NCBI GenBank assembly: GCA_002354805.1
Contig: DEMH01000009.1
Coordinates: 124,001 to 188,000 of the forward strand
Direction: 5' to 3'
Origin: Gammaproteobacteria bacterium UBA2675
GTDB taxonomy: Bacteria; Pseudomonadota; Gammaproteobacteria; Pseudomonadales; Pseudohongiellaceae
Length of the DNA: 64,000 nucleotides
The notes beneath the pieces were generated by a model. The model did not search any database, was not told where the DNA came from, and saw nothing but the letters and a program-made list of their open reading frames with translations. Positions 17,901 to 24,493 of this stretch are shown here, piece after piece; position 1 is the first letter of the stretch, and every line of letters starts with the position of its first letter. Both the position numbers and the translations under genes were made by a program.

Positions 17901-20700
17901 TGACATCCAGACTAACCCGCAGTTTGGTCCGACCCGTTTGGTACCCCAGGGCACCATTCAGGGTGAACTGGCGGACTCAGATGGGCAAGATCTGTTTGCC
18001 GCCACAGAAGAAGACGAGCGTTACCTGGATGCGTACAGCTTCGCGGTTGCCGCTGATGAACGGATCACGGTGACTCTGCAGGCAGGCTATCCAGTACTGC
18101 TGTCCAAGTGGCAGGGCACCAATTTCTCCAACCTGCAGTATGTGGAGGCGCAACCTGCTGCGGCCAACACATCGGTCAGCTACGAGCTTGAAGGCCCGGC
18201 CAATTACATCATGTATGTGATTGGTAACGAAAATAGTGTCACTGGACCGTATACCATCAGCTTTGATACCGAGGTATTACTGCCCTATGTTGCGCCGACC
18301 GGATCTGATGCAACGATTACCTTGAACGAGGACCAGGCGTATAGCTTCAGTGAGAATGACTTTGGGTTCTCGGATGAGGACGGCAACACGTTCACCGCTG
18401 TTCGCATCAGCAGCCTGCCTGCCGCTGGCAGTTTGGCACTGAACAGCACAGACGTGGTGGAAGGACAGGAAATAGACGTGGCAAGTCTGCCGCAGCTGGT
18501 ATTCAGTCCTGCTGCTAATGCCTTTGGCAGTCCTTATGCATCATTCACGTTCCAGGTGCGGGATGACGGCCTGGATTCGATCACGGGCCGCGACGGCAGC
18601 GTGGATCTGGATCCAAGCCCCAACACCATACAGGTGAATGTGAACCCGGTAAATGACGCACCAGTTGGCTCAGGAAATGATGTCACGCTCAATGCAATCA
18701 CGTCATTTTTCTTCTCTGCGACTGACTTCGGATTCAGCGATCCTAATGACATTCCTGCGAATCTACTGCAGGCAGTCAGAATTGCTGCCTTGCCGAATGC
18801 GGGAGCACTCTTGTTGAATAATGAGCCTGTGGCTTCCGGCCAGATTATTCCTGCGGAGGAGTTGGTCAACTTGAGCTATGAACCGCCAGCCGATCTGGTC
18901 AGCCCATTCCTGATCGCCTTCACCTATCAGGTGCAGGACGACGGAGGCACTGCCAATGGTGGAGAGGATACCGATGCCACAGCGCGCAGCTTCAGTATCG
19001 CCGTAGTGATCGAGCCACCGGTGACACCGCCACCAACAACGGGTGACGGCGGTGGTACGCCAACGCCTGAACAGGTAGCTGACGAGATCAATGACCTGGA
19101 TAACGAATTGCAGGCTATCGAATCGGTGGTCGTGCAGCCCGGTCAGCCGGTCAGCCAGGAAGTGGTGAATCAGGTGGGTACCGCTCTTGAGCGCACCAAT
19201 ACTTTGGCTCAGCAGGTCACAACTGCGCTGCCAACTGGCACGGAGGGCGTGAACTTGGCTCTGAACGCGTTGAATACCATGTCACGTACACTGACAGCTT
19301 CGGCGACAGTATCTGCGGGTGGCGGCAGTGTTTCAAACACGGCGGCGACCAGCTCCATCAACAGTGTCGCGACCGTATTGACCGCCTTGAGCACGCGTAG
19401 CCAGGACATTACGCCTGAACAGCGTGCCACTGTGCAGAACCTGGCAAGCACTACAGTGAGCAACTCCAGCAATCTGATCCGCGCTGGCAGCAGCAACGAC
19501 GAGCTGGTATCCATGGTCGCGGCTACCAGCGCCGTCATCAACGCCGCTTCGGCAGCGGGCGGGCAGTTGACCACTGAGCTGGTAGCACAGGCCGAGGCCC
19601 TGGTGACCAAGGCGGTGAAAACAGGTATCTCGTCGTTCGCGCCGGGAATAAATGTTGATAGCCCAGCGGAGGTAGAGAACCTGCTGCGAACCAATCCTCA
19701 GGCTCTGGAATTTGCGATCGACGCGTCAGTAGCGGTCAAGTCGCGAATTCAGGCGGACAACACCGCTGTCCAGCAGGAGCTTGCCAATCGGGGGCTGGAT
19801 ACGGTTGCCAGTGAGCGTCTCACCAATGTGCTGACGGCAGTATCCAATCCTGATGGTGTAACTGTGGCCGGCTCCAGCGCCAGTGAAGTATTACTGTCAG
19901 CGCTGGTGCAGTTCCTGACCGGTGGGTCACAATCGTTGCAAACCATTGATGGTCGGCAGGTGTTTGCTCTGAGCACCGGTGGTATAGAGCTGACTGTAGA
20001 TGCGTTGACCGGAACAGTGATGATCAAGGCGCCAGGTGAGACTTACTCGGCGGCCGTGGTCAATACCCGTATCGTGTCATCCAGCGTGCCTGAGGGACTG
20101 TCATTCATGCGCGATGGCCGGGCCCTGATAGTCGCCAGCGGTGTAGCCATGGAACTGGCGCCGATCGCGGTCGACCTGGTTGGCTTCACCAGCCTGGTGG
20201 AAAGCGCTGGCTATGAGATGAGTCTGCGTGAGCGCGGCGCGATTCATGTCTCGCTGAGCACCACAGATACCTTTGTCGGCGTGTTCGCCTATGACAATCT
20301 GGCTAATACAGCTGGTAGCTGTGGCACCAGCACATTGATAGAACCAGTTGGCGAACCCAATTCGGCAGGCTATTCATTTGGTGTGAAGTGCAGCAATGGC
20401 GTCAACCAGACGATAGTGCCGTATGTCCATGATCCTGTGTTCTATCGATCAGTAACAGACTATGGTCTGACGCTGACCACCGATCGAAACACCGGCATCA
20501 TTACCATACCGAACGTTGGTGTCTACAAGCCTGGTTTCTTTGTCAGTACGCTGAGCAGTGCCCAGCAGCAATTCCTGACAGCCAACAAGGACGCACGTGG
20601 TGTGGCCTTTGAGTTCAAGGACCTGAATAACGACGGACGCGGCGACGTGGTGTTCTACACAGCGGCTGGCGCTCAGCCACTATACCACGTGGCTCCTTGA
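8929..20700 (+). CDS. Giant exported LRR / PPC-like / cadherin-like repeat protein
   Basis: A 3923-residue protein. ATG 8929 is preferred over an earlier in-frame codon because AGGAA lies eight bases upstream and it gives a basic n-region (RRSDKRR) with a hydrophobic core ending IAAA-Q near residue 53. Three modules follow (residues about 57-1040, 1205-2116, 2123-3115). Each has plant-type leucine-rich repeats opened by YNxTGGANW...CxWxGVxC, then six beta-sandwich subdomains of about 120 residues. Most subdomains open with a Cys and a GxLxxxxDC motif, like bacterial pre-peptidase C-terminal domains. Next come two cadherin-like domains (about 3118-3365), a Pro/Gly linker, a helical Ser/Thr/Ala-rich region (about 3384-3660) and a C-terminal region ending with DLNNDGRGDVVFYT. 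It is probably a surface or secreted adhesion or recognition protein. The preceding 235 bases hold no gene. Confidence 0.9.
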   Translation: MTITVANKSAPSKSVSGNHTEERCRRSDKRRVNPVALALSLFLGLTFNSIAAAQTDTRTALQAVYNSTGGANWVNSSGWLGEAGTECDWFGVQCDQQGALTGLNLSNNNLTGVLPDELWSTTTLQSLSVNSNNLSGDFPDSTTFAALNQLHSLDLGGNDYSGSLPASLGSAEGLRFLFLWGNQFSGPIPAEWANLTSLEHLSLGGNNTLNGSLPAFLGDLTGLTNLDLAYNAFTGEIPVELANLGNATSINLRSNQLSGAVPQAVLDMGVVVNLWANPGLTGIALGTPAACDTQTTLTVGERADGELTPFTDCYFEEDHIMADFFSLDLSGATGTTLLRVEAYSDFFYPHVGVLDSDSYEGLDIVDTQIQQNGLSFEVALPPGEYVLYMHGGTYQPQNVPATGTYWLEANAINEMQAGCLDFNTAWVSKGAELSATISGHDCLDEFGDPDRLFDSYAIWLEQGDSVTVTMEAEIATQILSFNENSFIAATPSAAANTKHGLTVTATDRGWHRFAAYTTNNNPTETGAYTIRFIEPPVFGDAQACTQNLTGIGLGQSANGALNSETDCFFFNRLSDRYLLTLNESTLFRADVTADGFNPLLAMYRAGNADQLLASRGSATASNSIEFYLAAGQYWLSVTTNQTALDTAPQGSYTLGLTSALPLSDMQTTGCPGGNTRLVIGGPTTLSGEVAAGDCQDSNSTVGIEAGSPEYDGYQLVIPEGAPELEMNLNADFAARLSVWRAGQFVQFWDTEANQSLVQSLTSPGSYQIYVLGQQGPESLAGADRGTYSLTLTPQLGITEACTNLPAISLDSSLDGSLSAGSDCYVDGRLSDRYQLTLNDTRLFRVSQINSAFMPFTAIYSDDGSRLLGSRISAGSAVYTEYLLPAGQYQLEASSRLTDGFNPPQGNYTLQLSAALPLSDIQTNLQFGPTRLVPQGTIQGELSNTDALDLFAATEEQARYLDAYSFAVPANETVTVTLQAGYPVLLSKWQGTNFSNLQFAEAQAAAANSEVSYVLTGPANYIMYVIGDQDGVTGPYTLSFEGYQNPRETVSIAFSYMFSGFSNSVDGQPVTGASDHVLEGVFEAEMIDDDVFEVVRLLQASLDGNSYTINDNQGIVAIRADQPPLMSLSGSLMDILICPAGFTEGNDCSFGSEGGFLFSDFWPSSGALAGQGGALAGHPNLGVSYRDRDIPIIKANWNAAIIDNAQIQRDILLTLYNATGGANWTNNDGWLGEPGTECNWHGISCQNGIVTQIDLGGNNLVGTLPAELGSLSSLTGLWLWDNRLEGSIPTSLGNLTNLTHLDLSSNLLTGQIPASLANLSNAQSISLRGNVLSGDVPQTVLDMGIVDLWGNIALNLPKGDPAACAVDDQITVGGSVAGELTPFADCYVESENVMADFYQLDLTAVQGTTLVRIEGNSQSFWPHMGIIGAEGLGDRDIVERQVGEPPYAFEAALAPGEYTIYFHGGVYNHDKNVDVPATGTYTLSVTAINELQASCRDFNNTWVTKGVEIDAALSEEDCLDTFNEPNRLTDSYAIYLEQGESVTVTMEAQIATQLLSFNESAFITAAFGPANTKYGMTVTATQDGWHRFAPYTTNNNPLETGAYTIRFIETPDFGVPEACTQNLPELGLGGQTNGTLDSDTDCFEFGRLRDYYRLNISEPTLLRAEVETGVDSGYMPMLGITRAFNSNELLGSRVGIDNTVTLEAYLAPGQYWLFASSRFTALDTAIEGDYTLNLSQALPIEQMQTGGCEAGDTRLVLGGPLMIDGEVAEGDCTDSSQFGEAAGFPERDSYQLVVSEGSLPVQIDLQASFNARLAVWTNGQPLAAPTVDEQGQASYTINGAGSYQINVLGQQGPGNGTPDRGSYQLAITPLVGNEIACSNVQTINLGDSVNGTLDRLADCYRNGRMTDRYLLELEETTLFRVEQSTQGFPPLTGILAADNESAVLGTRVSNGTVYTEYLLPAGQYWVFATSWQINGLMPVTGDYTLSLSAALPLSDIQTNPQFGPTRLVPQGTIQGELSSTDGLDLFGATEEDQRYVDGYSFAVPANQTVTVTLQAGYPVLLSKWQGTNFSNLQYVEAQAAAANTSVSYDLEGPANYIMYVIGNENSVTGPYTISFDDGSTTAAATRAALEAVYNATGGANWTNNTDWLSTEVAPCDWFGVHCNQQGALIGLELPNNNLSGELPSELWNTTTLQFLTLRQNNLSGSFPDAQTFAALTQLSGLDLGGNDYSGALPASLGSASNLRNLFLWSNQFSGPIPAEWANLTELQYLSLGSNNTLSGSLPAFLGDLSNLQDLDLAYNAFTGEIPAELGNLSNATSINLRSNQLSGAVPQAVLNMGAVVNLWANPGLTGIALGSPAACDVQTPLAVGERATGELTPFTDCYFEEDNIMADFFSLDLSGATGTTLLRVEAYSDFFYPHVGVLDSNSYEGLDIVDTQIQQNGLSFEVALAPGEYVLYMHGGTYQPQNVPATGEYWLQTSQINELQVGCLDFNNTWVTKGAELDGAISSDDCLDTFNDPDRLFDSYTMWLEQGESVTVIVEAEIATQTLSFNQAAFITAASGPANTKYGLTVTATQDGWHRFAPYTTNNNPLQTGAYTIRFIETPDFGAPEACAQNLPELGLGGQTNGALDNDTDCFEFGRLRDYYRLNISEPTLLRAEVETDVDTGYMPMLGITRAFNSSLLLGSRVGIDNTVTLEAYLAPGQYWLFASSRFTALDTAIEGDYTLNLSQALPIEQMQTGGCEAGDTRLVLGGPTVINGQVAEGDCFDSSQFGELDGFPERDSYQLVLPEGSPQVEVEMFVDFNARLAVWRNGQILDAVAVDANGDTSYTLNGAGTYQINVLGQQGSGNGMPDRGKYTLGITPLAGNELSCTEVPTINLGDSVNGTLDRVADCYRNGRMTDRYLLELEETTLFRVQQTSQGFAPLTGVMAAEDQSRIFGTRVSTMPVNGVFNVYTEYLLPAGQYWVFASSVQADGLMPPVGNYTLNLSLALPLGDIQTNPQFGPTRLVPQGTIQGELADSDGQDLFAATEEDERYLDAYSFAVAADERITVTLQAGYPVLLSKWQGTNFSNLQYVEAQPAAANTSVSYELEGPANYIMYVIGNENSVTGPYTISFDTEVLLPYVAPTGSDATITLNEDQAYSFSENDFGFSDEDGNTFTAVRISSLPAAGSLALNSTDVVEGQEIDVASLPQLVFSPAANAFGSPYASFTFQVRDDGLDSITGRDGSVDLDPSPNTIQVNVNPVNDAPVGSGNDVTLNAITSFFFSATDFGFSDPNDIPANLLQAVRIAALPNAGALLLNNEPVASGQIIPAEELVNLSYEPPADLVSPFLIAFTYQVQDDGGTANGGEDTDATARSFSIAVVIEPPVTPPPTTGDGGGTPTPEQVADEINDLDNELQAIESVVVQPGQPVSQEVVNQVGTALERTNTLAQQVTTALPTGTEGVNLALNALNTMSRTLTASATVSAGGGSVSNTAATSSINSVATVLTALSTRSQDITPEQRATVQNLASTTVSNSSNLIRAGSSNDELVSMVAATSAVINAASAAGGQLTTELVAQAEALVTKAVKTGISSFAPGINVDSPAEVENLLRTNPQALEFAIDASVAVKSRIQADNTAVQQELANRGLDTVASERLTNVLTAVSNPDGVTVAGSSASEVLLSALVQFLTGGSQSLQTIDGRQVFALSTGGIELTVDALTGTVMIKAPGETYSAAVVNTRIVSSSVPEGLSFMRDGRALIVASGVAMELAPIAVDLVGFTSLVESAGYEMSLRERGAIHVSLSTTDTFVGVFAYDNLANTAGSCGTSTLIEPVGEPNSAGYSFGVKCSNGVNQTIVPYVHDPVFYRSVTDYGLTLTTDRNTGIITIPNVGVYKPGFFVSTLSSAQQQFLTANKDARGVAFEFKDLNNDGRGDVVFYTAAGAQPLYHVAP
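9097..12045 (+). repeat. Module A of the giant gene
   Basis: First of three large in-frame modules: LRR block (9097 to about 9780) then six beta-sandwich subdomains ending at GPYTLSF. Its LRR block and first subdomain are nearly identical to module C (for example FFSLDLSGATGTTLLRVEAY in both). Its third to fifth subdomains are more divergent. Confidence 0.9.
12541..15273 (+). repeat. Module B of the giant gene
   Basis: Second module, beginning LLTLYNATGGANWTNNDGWL. The LRR block is shorter than in A and C by two or more repeats and the first subdomain is divergent. From the second or third subdomain onward it is almost identical to module C at DNA level (for example LPELGLGGQTNG and EAYLAPGQYWLFASSRF). 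Confidence 0.9.
15289..18267 (+). repeat. Module C of the giant gene
   Basis: Third module, beginning AALEAVYNATGGANWTNNTD. The 5' half matches module A and the 3' half matches module B, which suggests a recombinant origin. It ends GPYTISF before the cadherin-like domains. Confidence 0.9.
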
Positions 20701-20761
20701 GGCAGGAGGCGGATTAGGGCAGGGACGCCTGGTAGCAGGGAATTGCTGCAGGGACGAGAAA

Positions 20762-20779
20762 GGGGCCAGGGACGGCCCC
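20762..20779. terminator. GC-rich hairpin between convergent genes
   Basis: GGGGCC-AGGGAC-GGCCCC forms a perfect 6 bp stem with a 6 nt loop between the giant gene's stop and the 3' end of the hexR-like gene. No T-run follows on either strand, so termination is only a possibility. Confidence 0.3.
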
Positions 20780-20797
20780 ACTTATGGGAGTGATGGT

Positions 20798-21676
20798 TTA
20801 CAACAGCTCAGGCCCGCCAGCATTCGGCTTCTGCGTCCGCAGCGCCTTCAGGCTCTTGTTGATGCGTTTCAGGTAGTCCTTGAGCAGATCCTTACGCAGT
20901 CGGGCGACACCCATCGCCAGCACATCAATCACCAGCAGGTGGGCTATCCGGGATGAGACCGGTGTGAACACCTGCAGGTCTTCTTCCATGTTGACAAAAA
21001 TCGGGATGGTGCACAGCTTGATCAACGGTGTGTCCTGGGGCGCCAGGCCGATGACAGTGGCACCTGCTTCCAGTGCCAGTTCAACACTCTGAATCAGGGC
21101 TCTGGTTCGGCCAGACTGCGATATCGCCACAATCACATCGCTTTCGCTTAATGACAGAGCAGACATGTGCTGAATATGAGGGTCCGTATAGGCCGCACTG
21201 GAAAGTTGCAGGCGGAAAAACTTGTGCTGGGCGTCAGACGCCACCGAGCCGGACGCACCGAAACCATAAAACTCGACGCGCTTGGCCTGATTGATGGCAA
21301 CGATGGCGGCTTCCAGCGCCGCTGGATCGAGTTCATCGCGGACAGCGATTAGCGACCCAATGGTCGAATCGAACACTTTATGACTCAGGTCAGCGACCGT
21401 ATCTGAATCATCAACCGAGAACTGCGAATAGCTGCTGTTGGCGCCCAGATGCTGGGCCAGTTGCAACTTGAAAGACTGGAAGCCGTCAAAGTCCAGCGCC
21501 CGACAGAAACGGACGACAGTCGGCTCACTGACCTCAGCATGCGCGGCAACATCCATGATACGCATGGTCAGCACGGCAGCTGCATTGTCTACGACAAAAT
21601 CAGCCACCTTGCGCTCTGACTTGCGCAGAGATTCGCGTCTATCCTTGATTTTTGTGATCAGATTCTGGGCTTCCAC
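20798..21676 (-). CDS. hexR: MurR/RpiR-family (HexR-like) transcriptional regulator
   Basis: A 292-residue regulator with an N-terminal RpiR helix-turn-helix (residues about 15-85; VSEPTVVRFCRALDFDGFQS, close to E. coli HexR VSEPTVNRFCRSMDTRGFPD) and a C-terminal SIS sugar-phosphate-binding domain (about 130-260; EFYGFGASGSVASDAQHKFF, VIVAISQSGRTRALIQSVEL). HexR proteins sense 2-keto-3-deoxy-6-phosphogluconate and repress glucose catabolic genes. None of those is adjacent, so the exact regulon is inferred from similarity. The start is GTG, preceded by AGGAAGG at good spacing. It diverges from the next gene, with about 60 bases between starts. Confidence 0.82.
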   Translation of the reverse strand: MEAQNLITKIKDRRESLRKSERKVADFVVDNAAAVLTMRIMDVAAHAEVSEPTVVRFCRALDFDGFQSFKLQLAQHLGANSSYSQFSVDDSDTVADLSHKVFDSTIGSLIAVRDELDPAALEAAIVAINQAKRVEFYGFGASGSVASDAQHKFFRLQLSSAAYTDPHIQHMSALSLSESDVIVAISQSGRTRALIQSVELALEAGATVIGLAPQDTPLIKLCTIPIFVNMEEDLQVFTPVSSRIAHLLVIDVLAMGVARLRKDLLKDYLKRINKSLKALRTQKPNAGGPELL

Positions 21677-21735
21677 CGCTGCCTTCCTGTTACACTGCAG
21701 TGAGAAACTATAGCAGGAAGGGGGTTGCCAAGACA

Positions 21736-22896
21736 GTGCGAGTTCGTCTGGGACAGCGCATGCAGGACATCAGCGCTGCATCATGGAATGCCTTGGCCGC
21801 TGGTTCAGGTCCATTTTTGAGGCATGAATTTCTGGCGGCGCTGGAGGCAAGCGACTCAGTGGCCCGCTCAACTGGCTGGCAGCCCTATCATGTCACGGTG
21901 CACGATCAGGATGAACTGATCGCAGCGATGCCACTGTACGTCAAGCACCACTCTTACGGGGAATATGTATTCGACTGGTCCTGGGCCGATGCCTATCGTC
22001 GTTACTGCAAGCCATACTACCCAAAACTGTTGACGGCAATCCCGTTCACACCCAGCCAGGGCTCGCGCCTGCTGGTGAAGGATGCACAGGTACAAAGCAA
22101 AGTATTGCCGTTGCTTGTGGATACGATAAGAGGGTACACACAGCAAGGCGATTTCAGTTCCTGGCATCTTTTGTTTCCACACCCTGATGATGCAGATGGG
22201 CTTGATCAGACTGGCCTCATCCGGCGTGAGGGTTGCCAGTACCATTGGCATAATCGAGGTTATGATTCATTTGATGATTTTCTCGCCCAGTTCAGTTCGC
22301 GCAAACGAAAGAATCTGCGCAAGGAACGATTGTCAGTCAATGATCTGGGTTTGAGTTTTCACCGAATTCACGGCCACGATATTGATCAGCAAACCTGGGA
22401 TGTTTTTTATCGTTTTTATCAGAATACATACCAGATTCGTGGTCAGCACGGTTATCTGACGCGCGACTTCTTCTCTCGTCTCTCCAGTGACATGCCCGAG
22501 AATGTCCTGCTCATCATGGTGAAGCACCATGATCGATACGTCGCTGGCGCGCTATTCCTTTACGATGAGCGCTCGCTGTTTGGACGCTATTGGGGGTGTG
22601 AGGCAGATTTTCACAATCTGCATTTCGAAACCTGCTATTACCAGGGCATTGAGTTCTGTATTGAAAAGGGGCTGACACTTTTCGACGCGGGAGCCCAGGG
22701 TGAGCACAAACTACGCCGTGGGTTTGAACCGGTGCGCACGCTGTCATATCACTGGATAGAAGATCCGGCATTCAGACACGCGATCGCCGACTATTGTCAG
22801 CAAGAGTCGCTCCACGTCACGGAGTTCATCGACTCTGCCGAAACGTATCTCCCGTTCAAAAAATCACTGACCGTCGACGATCAGTTCACCAAGTAA
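21736..22896 (+). CDS. COG3146/DUF482 GNAT-fold protein
   Basis: A protein of about 386 residues of the family annotated as peptidogalycan biosynthesis or GNAT N-acyltransferase (COG3146). Recognised by MPLYVKHHSYGEYVFDWSWA near the start, YYPKLLTAIPFTPSQGSRLL, SSRKRKNLRKER, and the C-terminal FDAGAQGEHKLRRGFEP. The frame is open from GTG 21700, but GTG 21736 is better placed behind AGGAAGGGGG, so I use it. The acyl donor and target are not established for this family. The 3' end overlaps the convergent regulator gene by 33 bases. Likely cytoplasmic, with no signal peptide. Confidence 0.82.
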   Translation: MRVRLGQRMQDISAASWNALAAGSGPFLRHEFLAALEASDSVARSTGWQPYHVTVHDQDELIAAMPLYVKHHSYGEYVFDWSWADAYRRYCKPYYPKLLTAIPFTPSQGSRLLVKDAQVQSKVLPLLVDTIRGYTQQGDFSSWHLLFPHPDDADGLDQTGLIRREGCQYHWHNRGYDSFDDFLAQFSSRKRKNLRKERLSVNDLGLSFHRIHGHDIDQQTWDVFYRFYQNTYQIRGQHGYLTRDFFSRLSSDMPENVLLIMVKHHDRYVAGALFLYDERSLFGRYWGCEADFHNLHFETCYYQGIEFCIEKGLTLFDAGAQGEHKLRRGFEPVRTLSYHWIEDPAFRHAIADYCQQESLHVTEFIDSAETYLPFKKSLTVDDQFTK

Positions 22897-23697
22897 CTTG
22901 CGCTGTTCATTGTCAGGGTCAATAAAGCGGACCAGCAGATTGATAAACTCCGAGTCCTGTCTTTTTTCAACCGCGGCGCAACTGTGAACATAGGCTTTGA
23001 GCCCGGTGATGCTGCCTGCCGCCTGGTTGCCGGGTGACAGTGTAAGCGTCAGTGACTCAAACACACCCGGATGAGCATCGGCTCGTTTGGTTACCATCAG
23101 TGCTTCGTCAATACTGATGGCCTTAATCATGCAGCGTAACTCCTGACCGCCCCAGTGAATAATGCCGGTGCCCTTGATGCGTGGCTTCTCAGGCTTGCCA
23201 GCGGTCAGTGCTGCCGCTGAGCCTCCCGCTAAGGGGTCCTTGCCACTGAGAATCTCAACGGAACTAAAGGGGCCAGATTTACCACTTTGAGTGGGTTCGG
23301 CGTTTGATTTCGGCAGCTTGCCTGAGCGAACCAAAGACTTGCGGACTTTCTGCAACAACTCTTCGGGTGTGAAGGGCTTGCCTAGATAGTCGGAGACACC
23401 GGCCTGCACAGCGCGCATGATATTGTCTTTGCCACCCAGGCTGGTGATCATGATGAAAGGAATCGATGCCAGCTTCTCCTCGGCGCGTACCCACAGCAAC
23501 AACTCCTCGCCGCTCATGCCTGGCATCTCCCAGTCACTGAGGATCAGGTCGACAGGTTGTCTGGCCAGAATTGATTGAGCTTTACGACCATCCGAGGCTT
23601 CCATGACCTCACACTGCGGAAGATATTTGCGAACTGTTCGCTTTATCAGGTCGCGGATGAAACTGGCGTCGTCGCAAAGCAGAATTCGGAGCTTCAT
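22864..23697 (-). CDS. Response regulator: receiver domain plus C-terminal domain of PilZ-like size
   Basis: A 277-residue protein. Residues 1-125 are a CheY-type receiver with all key residues: acidic pair Asp9/Asp10, phospho-acceptor Asp55 (LILSDWEMPG), Thr85 and Lys107. A Ser/Gly-rich linker (about 128-170) leads to a domain of about 105 residues (GTGIIHWGGQELRCMIKAIS onward). Its length and strand pattern suggest a degenerate PilZ fold, but I see no clear RxxxR motif. There is no DNA-binding domain. The gene follows yaaA with one base between, so the two are probably co-transcribed. Its kinase is not in the window. Output unknown. Confidence 0.8.
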   Translation of the reverse strand: MKLRILLCDDASFIRDLIKRTVRKYLPQCEVMEASDGRKAQSILARQPVDLILSDWEMPGMSGEELLLWVRAEEKLASIPFIMITSLGGKDNIMRAVQAGVSDYLGKPFTPEELLQKVRKSLVRSGKLPKSNAEPTQSGKSGPFSSVEILSGKDPLAGGSAAALTAGKPEKPRIKGTGIIHWGGQELRCMIKAISIDEALMVTKRADAHPGVFESLTLTLSPGNQAAGSITGLKAYVHSCAAVEKRQDSEFINLLVRFIDPDNEQRKLLGELIVDGQ

Positions 23698-23698
23698 A

Positions 23699-24472
23699 TC
23701 AGGCCTGCTTTCTCAAAAAGACGGGTGACTTTTCACTGGAGTCCTTTTCACTGTATCGGTAACCTGCCACATCAAAGTCCAGTAGCGCTGACCTGCTCCG
23801 TACCCGATTTTTGATTACCCATGAAGCCATCATGCCGCGAGCCTTCTTGGCGTAAAAGCTGATTATTTTGTACTGACCATTTTTGTAATCTTTAAACACC
23901 GGGCTGACAACAGGGGCGCAAAGCTTTTTGGGGCTGAGCGACTTAAAGTATTCATTAGAGGCCAGATTAAGCAGGAACGGGTTTTTCTGTTCTGCCAGAA
24001 GAGAGTTCAGGTGCTCTGTCAGAGTGTCGCCCCAGAATTGATACAAAGATACGAATTTTCCATGTTTGAGCGCTGTACCCATTTCCAGCCGATAAGGCTG
24101 CATCAGATCAAGCGGCCGGAGCAGGCCGTAAAGACCTGACAGGATACGGACATGATTCTGCGCGAATGTCAGATCGCGTTTGTTGAGCGACTGAACGTCC
24201 AGCCCGATGTACACATCACCCGTGAAGGCAAAAATGGCCGGTCGTGCGTTGTCTTCGTTAAACGGAAGCTGCCAGTTCAGATTGCGCTGAAAATTCAGTT
24301 CGCCCAGCTTTGGGCTGATGTGCATCAATTTTGACAGATCTTCAGGTGAATATTTGCGCAGCGTTTTCACCAGTTTGGCCGACGCATCCAGAAACTCGGG
24401 TTGAGTAACCGTCAGTTTGGGAGTCGCTGACTCAAAATCGAGTGATTTTGCCGGTGATAAAACCAATAACAT
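23699..24472 (-). CDS. yaaA: Peroxide stress protein YaaA
   Basis: A 257-residue member of the UPF0246/DUF328 family. In E. coli YaaA is induced by OxyR and lowers free iron during H2O2 stress. Recognised by the opening LLVLSPAKSLDFE, SGLYGLLRPLDLMQPYRLEM, NLASNEYFKSL and the C-terminal FYAKKARGMMASWVI. Length matches the family (about 258). The window also holds oxyR and katG, but about 30 kb away. No OxyR site was identified upstream. Confidence 0.95.
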   Translation of the reverse strand: MLLVLSPAKSLDFESATPKLTVTQPEFLDASAKLVKTLRKYSPEDLSKLMHISPKLGELNFQRNLNWQLPFNEDNARPAIFAFTGDVYIGLDVQSLNKRDLTFAQNHVRILSGLYGLLRPLDLMQPYRLEMGTALKHGKFVSLYQFWGDTLTEHLNSLLAEQKNPFLLNLASNEYFKSLSPKKLCAPVVSPVFKDYKNGQYKIISFYAKKARGMMASWVIKNRVRSRSALLDFDVAGYRYSEKDSSEKSPVFLRKQA

Positions 24473-24493
24473 ATAAAGCCTCTAATGCGACCA

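Noticed and set aside
9097..18267. Regular direct repeats that might suggest a CRISPR or satellite array
   Set aside because: Repeats are kilobase-sized, in frame and encode LRR and beta-sandwich domains; there are no short identical repeats with unique spacers.
20762..20779. Firm bidirectional terminator after the giant gene
   Set aside because: The stem is good but no T-run follows on either strand; kept only as a low-confidence hairpin.
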